A stretch of 7,326 bases of DNA from Pseudomonas sp. (GTDB lineage Bacteria > Pseudomonadota > Gammaproteobacteria > Pseudomonadales > Pseudomonadaceae): assembly GCA_026398835.1 (NCBI GenBank), contig JAPLSD010000582.1, forward strand, positions 1 through 7,326. Reading direction: 5' to 3'. Under the pieces are notes generated by a model that was given only the letters and a program-made list of their open reading frames with translations, searched no databases and was not told where the DNA came from. The translations under genes were made by a program, and so were the position numbers. Positions 1 through 5,722 of this stretch are shown here, in pieces; position 1 is the stretch's first letter; every line of letters starts with the position of its first letter.

Positions 1-233
1 AGCGGTGCTGAACCGGCGAGCAATTCACCACCCGTGGGTTTATCGAGACCGGCGAGCAAGCGCAGCAAGGTGCTTTTGCCGCAACCGCTGCGACCGACCA
101 CGGCGACGAACTGGCCGGCAGGAATATGCAGATCGATCTCATGCAGCACCTGGCGTTGACCAAACGTTTTTTGCAGCTTGCGCACCGCCAACGGAATCCC
201 GCGTAGCAGGCGAGGTGGTTGTTGAGCCGTCAT
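1..233 (-). CDS. ssuB: Aliphatic sulfonate ABC transporter ATP-binding subunit SsuB (N-terminal part, cut by window edge)
   Basis: This is the ATPase of the SsuABC importer, which drives uptake of alkanesulfonates across the inner membrane. Only the first 77 codons are present; the gene runs off the window at base 1. The frame starts [10 protein letters not shown] and holds a clear Walker A (P-loop), GRSGCGKST, at about residues 47-55, followed by [14 protein letters not shown], typical of ABC ATPases. The ATG overlaps the TGA stop of ssuC (shared ATGA at 230-233), so translation of the two is probably coupled. Naming as SsuB rests on the operon position after ssuC and the ssu gene order known in Pseudomonas; the visible part alone would only say nitrate/sulfonate/taurine-type ATPase. 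The signature motif and Walker B lie outside the window. Confidence 0.9.
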   Translation of the reverse strand, partial: MTAQQPPRLLRGIPLAVRKLQKTFGQRQVLHEIDLHIPAGQFVAVVGRSGCGKSTLLRLLAGLDKPTGGELLAGSAP

Positions 234-1018
234 ACGGCACCGCCTTTAGCCACTTGATAGGCCGGATGCCAGCGCAACCAGACACGTTCCAGACCACGGG
301 CCGCGAGGTCCGCCAATTTGCCGAGCACCGCGTACAACAGGATCGCCAACACCACCACATCAGTCTGCAAAAACTCCCGGGCATTCATCGCCAGATAACC
401 GATGCCGGAGCTGGCGGAAATGGTTTCAGCGACGATCAAGGTCAGCCACATAAAGCCCAGCGCAAAGCGCACACCCACCAGAATCGAAGGCAGCGCTCCC
501 GGGAGAATCACCTGACGGAACAGACCGAAACCGGACAAGCCATAACTGCGGGACATTTCCACCAGCGCCGGGTCAACGTTGCGAATGCCGTGATAGGTGT
601 TGAGGTAGATCGGAAACAAGGTGCCCAACGCCACCAGAAAAATCTTCGCCGACTCATCGATGCCGAACCACAGAATCACCAGCGGAATCAGCGCCAGATG
701 AGGCACGTTGCGGATCATTTGCACCGAGCTGTCGAGCAAGCGTTCGCCCCAATTCGACAGGCCCGTGATGAATCCCAGCGCCAGGCCGATACCGCCGCCA
801 ATAACGAAACCAATGCCCGCGCGCCAACCACTGATCGCCAGGTGTTTCCAGATTTCGCCGCTGCGAACCAGGCTTACACCCGCCTCGATCACCGCGCTCG
901 GTGCCGGCAGAATCCGCGTCGACAACCAGCCCGCCGATACCGACAACTGCCACACCGCCAGCAACAACACCGGCAAGGCCCACGGCGCGAGACTGTGGAT
1001 AATTTTGTGGGTCTTCAT
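230..1018 (-). CDS. ssuC: Aliphatic sulfonate ABC transporter permease SsuC
   Basis: This is the inner-membrane permease of the sulfonate importer, 262 residues, which is full length for the family. It has a hydrophobic N-terminal segment (about residues 11-30), further membrane segments, and a cytoplasmic EAA-type coupling loop at about 154-177 ([20 protein letters not shown]) that docks on the ATPase. I chose the ATG at 1018 ([16 protein letters not shown]) because it matches the usual SsuC start and is preceded by a GAGG ribosome site; a TTG at 1030 in the same frame would add four residues but overlaps the ssuD-remnant stop. That stop lies 8 nt before the ATG and its sequence forms part of the ribosome site, so coupling to the upstream frame is kept despite the loss of ssuD. 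The 3' end overlaps ssuB by 4 nt. The gene appears intact. Confidence 0.95.
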   Translation of the reverse strand: MKTHKIIHSLAPWALPVLLLAVWQLSVSAGWLSTRILPAPSAVIEAGVSLVRSGEIWKHLAISGWRAGIGFVIGGGIGLALGFITGLSNWGERLLDSSVQMIRNVPHLALIPLVILWFGIDESAKIFLVALGTLFPIYLNTYHGIRNVDPALVEMSRSYGLSGFGLFRQVILPGALPSILVGVRFALGFMWLTLIVAETISASSGIGYLAMNAREFLQTDVVVLAILLYAVLGKLADLAARGLERVWLRWHPAYQVAKGGAV

Positions 1019-1026
1019 GGCGCGCC

Positions 1027-1086
1027 TCAACTCTGGGACGCAGCGTCAGGAAGAATGGGCAGGAACCAGAAAATAGTGAGGCTCAT
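1027..1086 (-). pseudogene. ssuD: ssuD remnant: 19-codon in-frame fusion of the two ends of the alkanesulfonate monooxygenase gene
   Basis: Between ssuA and ssuC, where Pseudomonas ssu operons carry ssuD, there is only a tiny frame: ATG, 19 codons, TGA. It reads MSLTIFWFLP then ILPDAASQS. The first ten residues are the characteristic SsuD start (MSL-IFWFLP), and the last nine resemble the Pseudomonas SsuD C-terminus (ANDILP...SQS, from memory of the family). SsuD is normally about 380 residues, so roughly 360 codons (about 1.1 kb) are missing and the join is in frame. The ribosome site (TAGGAG, 8 nt before the ATG) is intact, and the stop keeps its natural spacing to ssuC. The peptide cannot be an enzyme: the whole TIM-barrel flavin monooxygenase fold is gone. 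The seen facts are the mini-frame and its ends; the size of the loss is inferred from the family. Confidence 0.85.
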
Positions 1087-1111
1087 GGAGTTGTCTCCTA
1101 AGGAATTCGAA

Positions 1112-2077
1112 TTACGGTGCCTTGGCAACAGTCGCAGGTGGCGTCCAGATCACGTCTTTGATGCTCAGCGGTTTCGGGATCAGCTTGAGTTGGTAAAAGC
1201 TGTCGGCGATTTTTTGCTGAGCGGCGACCACTTCCGGGGTGAGAAACAGTGCGCCGTAGCCTTGACGTTTCACTGAGGTGAGGGTGATGTCCGCGGGCAG
1301 GCCGAGCAGTGGCGAAACCTGTTTCGTCACCTCTTCAGGATTGGCCTTGGACCACTCGCCGACTGCGCGCACTTCTTCCACCAGCGCCTTGATCACTTGC
1401 GGGTGTTTTTCAGCGTAGGGCTTGGTTGCCAGATAGAACTGATGGTTGTCGACGATGCCGCTGCCATCACGCAGGGTGCGCGCTTGCAGTTGCTGTTCGG
1501 CGGCGGCCTGGTACGGGTCCCAGATCACCCAGGCGTCGACACTGCCGCGTTCGAACGCAGCCCGGGCATCGGCCGGAGGCAGGAATACGGTCTGGATGTC
1601 GGTGTACTTAAGGCCCGCGTCTTCGAGCGCACGGACCAGCAGGTAATGAACGTTGGAGCCTTTGTTGAGGACGACCTTCTTGCCCTTGAGGTCCTTCACC
1701 GATTTGATCGGCGAGTCTTTCGCAACGAGGATCGCTTCGCTGGTCGGCGCTGGTGGCTCATACGCCACGTAGAGCAAATCGGCACCGGCCGCCTGAGCGA
1801 ACACCGGAGGCGTTTCGCCGGTCACACCGAAGTCAATGGAACCGACGTTCAGCCCTTCAAGCAGTTGCGGGCCGCCGGGGAACTCAGTCCATTGCACGTC
1901 GACACCTTGAGCGGCGAGACGTTTTTCCAGCGAGCCTTTGGCTTTGAGCAGCACCAGGGTGCCGTACTTTTGATAGCCGATACGCAAAGTGTCAGCTTGA
2001 GCTTGAACAACAGCGCCGAAGGACACAGCCGCAGCAAACAGCGCGACCAGACCACGACGCAAAATGACAGTGCGCAT
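1112..2077 (-). CDS. ssuA: Aliphatic sulfonate-binding periplasmic protein SsuA
   Basis: This is the periplasmic binding protein that captures alkanesulfonates and hands them to SsuC/SsuB. It has 321 residues, normal for the family. It starts with a signal peptide (MRTVILRRGLVALFAAAVSF, then GAVVQAQA) with a likely cleavage after Ala28 (AQA/DT). The mature part begins TLRIGYQKYGTLVLLKAKG and carries SsuA/TauA-type segments such as IDFGVTGETPPVFAQAAGAD (about 81-100) and NKGSNVHYLLVRALEDAGL (about 138-156). The start at 2077 is supported by AAGGAGAG 7 nt upstream. The gene lies 87 nt downstream of ssuE and 25 nt upstream of the ssuD remnant. No break or missing block was noticed. Confidence 0.95.
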   Translation of the reverse strand: MRTVILRRGLVALFAAAVSFGAVVQAQADTLRIGYQKYGTLVLLKAKGSLEKRLAAQGVDVQWTEFPGGPQLLEGLNVGSIDFGVTGETPPVFAQAAGADLLYVAYEPPAPTSEAILVAKDSPIKSVKDLKGKKVVLNKGSNVHYLLVRALEDAGLKYTDIQTVFLPPADARAAFERGSVDAWVIWDPYQAAAEQQLQARTLRDGSGIVDNHQFYLATKPYAEKHPQVIKALVEEVRAVGEWSKANPEEVTKQVSPLLGLPADITLTSVKRQGYGALFLTPEVVAAQQKIADSFYQLKLIPKPLSIKDVIWTPPATVAKAP

Positions 2078-2114
2078 AGCGCTCTCCTTTTTGCTGTTGG
2101 GTTGGCTGCACCTG

Positions 2115-2134
2115 CTTGCCCGTTAGCGGGCGAG
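2115..2134. other. Small stem-loop between ssuE and ssuA
   Basis: The sequence CTTGCCCG TTAG CGGGCGAG can form an 8-bp stem (one G-T pair when read on the plus strand, one A-C mismatch on the minus strand) with a 4-nt loop. It lies between the ssuE stop and the ssuA ribosome site. No T-tract follows on the minus strand, so it is not a standard terminator. It could be an intercistronic processing or stability element that allows ssuA to be made in excess of ssuE; that role is inference. Confidence 0.35.
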
Positions 2135-2164
2135 TAAGGCGAGTACATCAAGTTCCGGTAGGGC

Positions 2165-2758
2165 TTAAATGCTCCAGCGAGCACTCAATAAACGTTCGTT
2201 CAACAGATTCGGATCAATCGGCTTGGGCCGCCGCGCCATCGCGCTGTAGAACTGCTCCAATGCCTCGTCCAAGCGTCGCTCCAGTATCGGCACCAGCTGC
2301 GCCTGGGCGCTGCCTTCGCCATAAGCGATCTGGCTGTCTTCGGCGAAAATCCCATGGAGCATTTCCTGAGCCTTCAATGCCGACAACACCGGTTTGAGCG
2401 CGTAATCCACCGCCAGCATGTGAGCGATGCTGCCGCCGGTGGCCATGGGCAATACCACCTTGTGGCTCAGTGCACGTTCCGGCAACAGATCGAGCACGGT
2501 CTTCAGTGCGCCAGAGAACGACGCTTTGTAAACCGGCGTGGCGATCAGCAGGCCATCGGCGTTTGCAATCTGTTGCAGCAGGTTGAGCACCATCGGGCTG
2601 TCGAAGCGTGCGTGAAGCAAGTCTTCGGCCGGGAAGTCCCGTACCTGAAAACTCACCACCTCCACGCCTTGCTGCTGTAACCAGCGTTTGGAATGGTCCA
2701 GCAACACCCCGGAACGGGAGCGCTGGCTGGGACTTCCACCAAGTGAGACGACCAGCAT
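2165..2758 (-). CDS. ssuE: NAD(P)H-dependent FMN reductase SsuE
   Basis: SsuE reduces FMN with NAD(P)H and passes FMNH2 to the monooxygenase SsuD in the cytoplasm. The protein has 197 residues, usual for the family. It shows the flavodoxin-like N-terminus with the phosphate-binding loop [10 protein letters not shown] (about 7-16), the FMN-site segment [20 protein letters not shown] (about 74-93), and [14 protein letters not shown] (116-129), whose Tyr119 corresponds to the pi-helix tyrosine (Tyr118 in E. coli SsuE). The ATG at 2758 follows an AAGGA ribosome site. It is the first gene of the ssu operon, downstream of lsfA and its terminator. With ssuD lost, the reduced flavin has no partner at this locus; it may serve another monooxygenase elsewhere or react with oxygen to give peroxide (inference). 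Confidence 0.95.
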   Translation of the reverse strand: MLVVSLGGSPSQRSRSGVLLDHSKRWLQQQGVEVVSFQVRDFPAEDLLHARFDSPMVLNLLQQIANADGLLIATPVYKASFSGALKTVLDLLPERALSHKVVLPMATGGSIAHMLAVDYALKPVLSALKAQEMLHGIFAEDSQIAYGEGSAQAQLVPILERRLDEALEQFYSAMARRPKPIDPNLLNERLLSARWSI

Positions 2759-2786
2759 GCAAGTAATTCCTTAGGAGGTTGTTGGC

Positions 2787-2808
2787 GATTCGCTCACTGC
2801 GATCTCGC
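2787..2808. other. Dyad in the ssuE leader
   Basis: On the minus strand the leader reads GCGAGATCGC AGTGA GCGAATCGC. It contains two near-palindromes (GCGA-GA-TCGC and GCGA-A-TCGC), and GATCGC can pair with GCGAATC with one bulged A. It sits 28 nt upstream of the ssuE start codon (counted to 2787), between the AT-rich promoter region and the ribosome site. It could be an operator or a leader hairpin. I do not recognise it as a known site. Confidence 0.25.
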
Positions 2809-2832
2809 TAAGATGAACAGACCATAACAGGT

Positions 2833-2881
2833 GATTTATATATCTATAAATCTTATTTATTCATTTGTTTATTCTTTAAAC
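2833..2881 (-). promoter_or_regulatory. AT-rich upstream region of the ssu operon with an 8-bp inverted repeat
   Basis: This block upstream of ssuE is strongly AT-rich compared with its surroundings. It holds a perfect inverted repeat, GATTTATA-TATC-TATAAATC (2833-2852), and on the minus strand GTTTAAAGAATAAA (2868-2881). A similar pair of signals lies before lsfA. Ssu genes in gamma-proteobacteria are known to be activated by LysR-type regulators such as CysB (and Cbl in enterics), which bind AT-rich upstream sites. Assignment to CysB here is inference, and no single -35/-10 pair stands out. Confidence 0.4.
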
Positions 2882-2908
2882 GCATATACAAAAGAGATTT
2901 TTCCAGGC

Positions 2909-2935
2909 AAAAAAACAGGCCGTCGAAACGGCCTG
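2909..2935 (-). terminator. Rho-independent terminator after lsfA
   Basis: A perfect 8-bp stem, CAGGCCGT/ACGGCCTG (2916-2923 with 2928-2935), encloses a tetraloop that reads TTCG on the minus strand. It is followed on that strand by seven T (2909-2915). It lies 46 nt past the lsfA stop codon and separates lsfA from the ssu operon promoter region. Confidence 0.9.
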
Positions 2936-2981
2936 AAACCCTTGCTTTGTGGATGATGTGAAACCCGATCTAACGCTTACC

Positions 2982-3620
2982 TCAGCGATTCGGCTGCGGT
3001 GTCAATCGCAGATACGGTTTCACCGCGCGGTAGCCTTTCGGGAAGCGTTTCTTGATCTCGTCTTCATCCTTGAGCGATGGCACGATCACCACCTCGTCAC
3101 CGTCCTGCCAGTTGGCCGGCGTAGCCACTTTGTAGTGGTCGGTGAGTTGCAGCGAATCGATCACCCGCAAAATTTCATGGAAGTTACGCCCGGTACTGGC
3201 CGGATAAGTAATGGTCAGACGCACCTTTTTGTTCGGGTCGATAACGAACAGCGAACGCACGGTCAGGGTGTCGTTGGCATTGGGATGAATGAGGTCGTAG
3301 AGGTCGCAGACTTTGCGATCAGCGTCGGCGAGGATCGGGAAATTGACGAGGGCGTTTTGGGTTTCGTTGATGTCTTCGATCCACCTGTGGTGCGAGTCCA
3401 CCGGGTCGACCGACAAGGCAATGGCCTTGACGCCGCGCTTGGCGAATTCGTCTTTGAGCTTGGCGGTGAAACCGAGCTCCGTGGTGCACACTGGGGTGAA
3501 GTCCGCTGGATGGGAAAACAGCACGCCCCAGCTATCGTTTAGCCACTCGTGAAAACGAATCGTGCCGGCGCTGGAATCCTGTTCGAAATCGGGGGCAATG
3601 TCGCCAAGTCTGAGGCTCAT
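2982..3620 (-). CDS. lsfA: 1-Cys peroxiredoxin LsfA (sulfate-starvation-induced)
   Basis: LsfA is a cytoplasmic thiol peroxidase of the Prx6 (1-Cys) group that reduces hydrogen peroxide and organic peroxides. The 212-residue protein is full length. The active-site motif PVCTTE places the peroxidatic Cys at residue 45, with Thr42 in the usual PxxTxxC pattern and Arg122 (TVRSLF) as the expected helper arginine. The Prx6-type C-terminal extension (PANWQDGDEVVIVPSLKDED, then KGYRAVKPYLRLTPQPNR) is complete. A second cysteine at 105 is not in a typical resolving position. The ATG at 3620 has AAGGAG about 9 nt upstream. The name and induction by sulfate limitation come from Pseudomonas literature, and the place next to ssu fits this. 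It may protect against peroxide made by reduced-flavin enzymes (inference). Confidence 0.95.
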   Translation of the reverse strand: MSLRLGDIAPDFEQDSSAGTIRFHEWLNDSWGVLFSHPADFTPVCTTELGFTAKLKDEFAKRGVKAIALSVDPVDSHHRWIEDINETQNALVNFPILADADRKVCDLYDLIHPNANDTLTVRSLFVIDPNKKVRLTITYPASTGRNFHEILRVIDSLQLTDHYKVATPANWQDGDEVVIVPSLKDEDEIKKRFPKGYRAVKPYLRLTPQPNR

Positions 3621-3673
3621 GATGCTGCTCCTTGTGAGTGCTTATTGAGCCCACACTGCCTGCATCGATGATT

Positions 3674-3701
3674 GTTTAAAAAGAATAAATATCTATTTAT
3701 T
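3674..3701 (-). promoter_or_regulatory. AT-rich upstream region of lsfA with a 7-bp inverted repeat
   Basis: Upstream of lsfA is a perfect inverted repeat, AATAAAT-ATCT-ATTTATT (3684-3701), next to GTTTAAAAAGAATAAA (3674-3689, plus strand). Both resemble elements before ssuE (same 4-nt spacing between arms, shared ATATCTAT core, shared GTTTAAA...GAATAAA). On the minus strand TTGATC with TATTCT at 16-nt spacing overlaps the repeat and is a possible but weak sigma-70 promoter. A shared sulfate-starvation regulator is a plausible explanation. Confidence 0.4.
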
Positions 3702-3842
3702 TAGATCAAAATTGAATATTAACCGTATCTTCACTGGACGCACAGGCACGCGAAGACCATCCTGCTCGCCGAGGTTCGAGAAGGCCTTGAGGAGCTGTAA
3801 AAAGGGATTCGATGACGGCTTGCGAGGGGTAAGCCTGACTTG

Positions 3843-3880
3843 AAAAAAACACCCCGCCCGGCGTTGCGCCGGGCGGGGGT
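3843..3880 (-). terminator. Rho-independent terminator after the OprE-like porin
   Basis: A perfect 12-bp GC-rich stem, CCCCGCCCGGCG/CGCCGGGCGGGG (3852-3863 with 3867-3878), has a 3-nt loop and is followed on the minus strand by TG and seven T (3843-3849). The stem begins 15 nt past the porin stop codon. On the plus strand only four T follow, so it mainly serves the minus strand. Confidence 0.93.
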
Positions 3881-3893
3881 TTTCATGCGTGAA

Positions 3894-5226
3894 TTACAAC
3901 AACGGGATCGAGTAGCTGACGATCAGACGGTTTTCGTCCTGGTCACGCTGACCTGGAATGTCGTTGCGCCACATGGCGTTTTTCCAGGTGAAGCCCAGGT
4001 TTTTCAGAGCACCTTCTGGCACTACGTAAGCCAGGGCAATGTCGCGTTCCCACTCGGTAGTGCCGCTGCCCAGCGTATTCGTCTGTGCCGCGCCAACTTT
4101 ACCGGTGGTATCGATGTTGTTGCCGCGCAGGTAAATGATGCCGGCGGTCAGGCCTGGAACACCGAGCTTGGCGAAATCGTACGAGTAGCGACCCTGCCAG
4201 GTACGTTCACCAGCGCGGGCGAACTTCTGGATCTGCATGTCGGTGATGGTGCTGTTGGACGAGCCGTCACCCTGGTTCAGCCAAGGGAAATCGCTCTGGC
4301 CGTTGCTGTACTGATAACCGCCACCGAAGGTGTGACCTTCAACCGAGTACAGGAACAAGCCGCTGTACAGGTCGTTGTCGACCTTGCCTTTGGTAATCGT
4401 AGACAGGCCGTTGTCCGGGTAGTAGCCGGAGGTGAAGAAGGCGGATTCGTGACCGTTGGCGCCGTCATCGCGGCTGCGGTAGTAGCGCAAGTCACTTTTC
4501 AGTACGCCAGGACCGATGGACCAGTTGTGCACCAGGCCCAGGAAGTTCTGCTGGTAGAAATCTTTCAGCTCGCCGAAGTAGTACGAAGCGGTCAGATCTT
4601 TGGTGAGCTTGTAGTCGGCGCCTGCGTAGTAGAACTTGTTGCTGAGCGTGGCTTTGGAGTAGTCGGAACCGCCGTTGGCACCTGCAATGGACAGGCCCTT
4701 TTCGTCGGTGGAGTTACGCCCTTTGGCGTGCTCGAGCTGACCTGCGGTCAGGGTCAGGTCCTTGATATCGTTCGACTGGATCTGGCCGCCCTGGAACGTC
4801 TGAGTGACCAGACGACTGTCGTTGGTCACGACCACAGGGTTTTTAGGCGTCAAGGTGCCGACGCGCAGTTCGGTTTGCGAAACCTTGGCTTTGGCGGTCA
4901 GGCCCAGGCTGGCGAAATCGCTAACAGCGTGGTCACCTTCGGTTGGGAAGACGTTACCGCCAGACAGAGCCCCGGTCGGGTTGCCATGCTTGGCAGCGCT
5001 GGAATCCAGCTTGACGCCCAACAGGCCGATCGCATCGACGCCGAATTGAACAGTACCCTGGGTGTAACCCGAGATGAAGCGCAGGTCGAAGCCTTGGCCC
5101 CACTCGGCTTGGTAGTTCTGTGCTTTTGCGGCCTTGGTGTCCGAATCGCGGTTATCGTTGTTGATGTAGAAGTTGCGCAGCCCCAACCCCTACGGCCACA
5201 GCCAGGGCCAACGTGGACTTGTTCAT
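3894..5226 (-). pseudogene. OprD-family (OprE-like) outer membrane porin, start and barrel out of frame
   Basis: The region encodes a substrate-specific outer-membrane beta-barrel porin of the OprD family, closest by eye to OprE. The barrel frame (5186 down to 3894) begins LGLRNFYINNDNRD and shows family segments EWGQGFDLRFISGYTQGTVQ, DAIGLLGVKLDSSAAKHGN, RTWQGRYSYDFAKLGVPGLT, LAYVVPEGALKNLGFTWKN and the end RLIVSYSIPLL. The true start is the ATG at 5226 with an AGGAG site: it reads MNKSTLALAVAVGV, a signal-peptide beginning, but then continues in another frame (GAAQLLHQQR) to a stop at 5152-5154. A short piece with the signal-peptidase site and the first mature residues, about 15-25 codons by comparison with the family and 2 modulo 3 in length, is missing at GGGGTT/TTGGGG. 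As read, no exported porin can be made. A sequencing or assembly error is the alternative. Confidence 0.85.
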
Positions 5227-5298
5227 TGCTTCGCTCCTATCGTTTCTAATTTTTTACTTCTTGGTCTCGGGCCTACGCCCTGGATCCGCAGTTGCGCG

Positions 5299-5328
5299 AT
5301 TAGCACCGTACCGTGACTGACAAGTCAA
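5299..5328 (-). promoter_or_regulatory. Candidate sigma-70 promoter of the porin gene with overlapping inverted repeat
   Basis: On the minus strand TTGACT (5323-5328, five of six consensus bases) is followed after 18 nt by GCTAAT (5299-5304, four of six). It lies about 70-100 nt before the porin ATG. A TGACT-GACA-AGTCA inverted repeat (5314-5327, plus strand) overlaps the -35 box and could be an operator. Moderate to low certainty, from consensus matching by eye. Confidence 0.35.
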
Positions 5329-5432
5329 TCGTAACCATGCGTGTCTACGACCATGGTCTAACCGCCGTAATTTGGTCCGTGCAGGGTAATGACTTTTCCA
5401 TAACCCCAAAAAGAATTATTTTGTTTTTTTTC

Positions 5433-5521
5433 ATACCATTCAGGAATAACACTTTGTGTGACTCACTGAACCGAGCCAGAAGGTATCGGCTCATAAACTA
5501 ATTCCTAAATGGTGTTTTTTT
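5433..5521 (+). ncRNA. Possible structured RNA (three-way junction) ending in a U-tract
   Basis: The arms ACCATTCAGGAATAA (5435-5449) and TAATTCCTAAATGGT (5499-5513) pair at 13 of 15 positions and enclose two smaller hairpins: ACAC-TTT-GTGT (5449-5459) and GAGCC...GGCTC (5473-5477 with 5488-5492). On the plus strand the closing arm is followed by G and seven T (5515-5521), like a Rho-independent terminator. This suggests a small RNA or a terminated leader read from the plus strand, antisense to the direction of the genes around it. No clear plus-strand promoter was found, and a palindromic repeat element (MITE-like) is an alternative. I do not recognise a known RNA family. Confidence 0.28.
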
Positions 5522-5722
5522 GCCGCTATTTAGATCGTTTAGCTCTGATGCATTCATCAAACGTCAACCACGATCAAAAAGGCGACACCATAATGGCCAA
5601 ACGCGCATCATCCAGTCAAATTGTTACAGTTTGTATATCGTTCTAATTTCTTCCAGCCCGCAGAAATGGCCGCGGCCTGGAAGCGAGGTGTTGAGACGGT
5701 GCGGGTGGATTATGATCAGTGC

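Larger units (their letters stand above)
5227..5722. other. Non-coding region between argA and the porin gene
   Basis: No convincing gene was found in this almost 500-base stretch. It holds promoter-like signals for the porin (5299-5328), a perfect 10-bp palindrome GACCATGGTC (5349-5358), a foldable element (5433-5521), a small dyad CGTTTAGCTC-TGATG-CATT-CATCA-AACG (5536-5563), a second promoter-like pair on the minus strand (TTGACT 5614-5619, CATTAT 5590-5595, 18-nt spacer), and an imperfect hairpin just past argA (CTTCCAGCCCGC 5650-5661 with GCGGCCTGGAAG 5672-5683, one mismatch, no T-tract). The middle is AT-rich with several homopolymer runs, unlike the flanking genes. Confidence 0.6.

Noticed and set aside
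1019..1030. Upstream TTG start for ssuC adding MRRA
   Set aside because: The ATG at 1018 gives the usual SsuC start and has the better ribosome site spacing; the TTG overlaps the ssuD-remnant stop.
1098..1111. EcoRI-type site GAATTC between ssuA and the ssuD remnant as a cloning scar
   Set aside because: It lies in the natural ssuA-ssuD spacer upstream of an intact ribosome site, not at the deletion join; a six-base site is easily due to chance.
5..1276. 423-codon open frame on the plus strand
   Set aside because: It is antisense to ssuB, ssuC and part of ssuA. Its product is rich in Arg, Gln and His with no recognisable domain, as expected for a shadow of GC-rich genes.
3723..3800. Plus-strand frame ending KTILLAEVREGLEEL, as a gene tail upstream of lsfA
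   Set aside because: It is bounded by a stop only about 26 codons upstream, has no start codon or ribosome site, and matches no family I recognise; likely chance, though a gene fragment cannot be excluded.
3840..5249. 469-codon open frame on the plus strand opposite the porin
   Set aside because: It starts in the porin terminator and mirrors the porin codons; the Val/Gly/Ala-rich product has no family features. The minus-strand frame is an obvious OprD-type porin.
5650..5683. Hairpin after argA as a Rho-independent terminator
   Set aside because: The stem has a mismatch and no T-tract follows on the minus strand, so terminator function is not supported.
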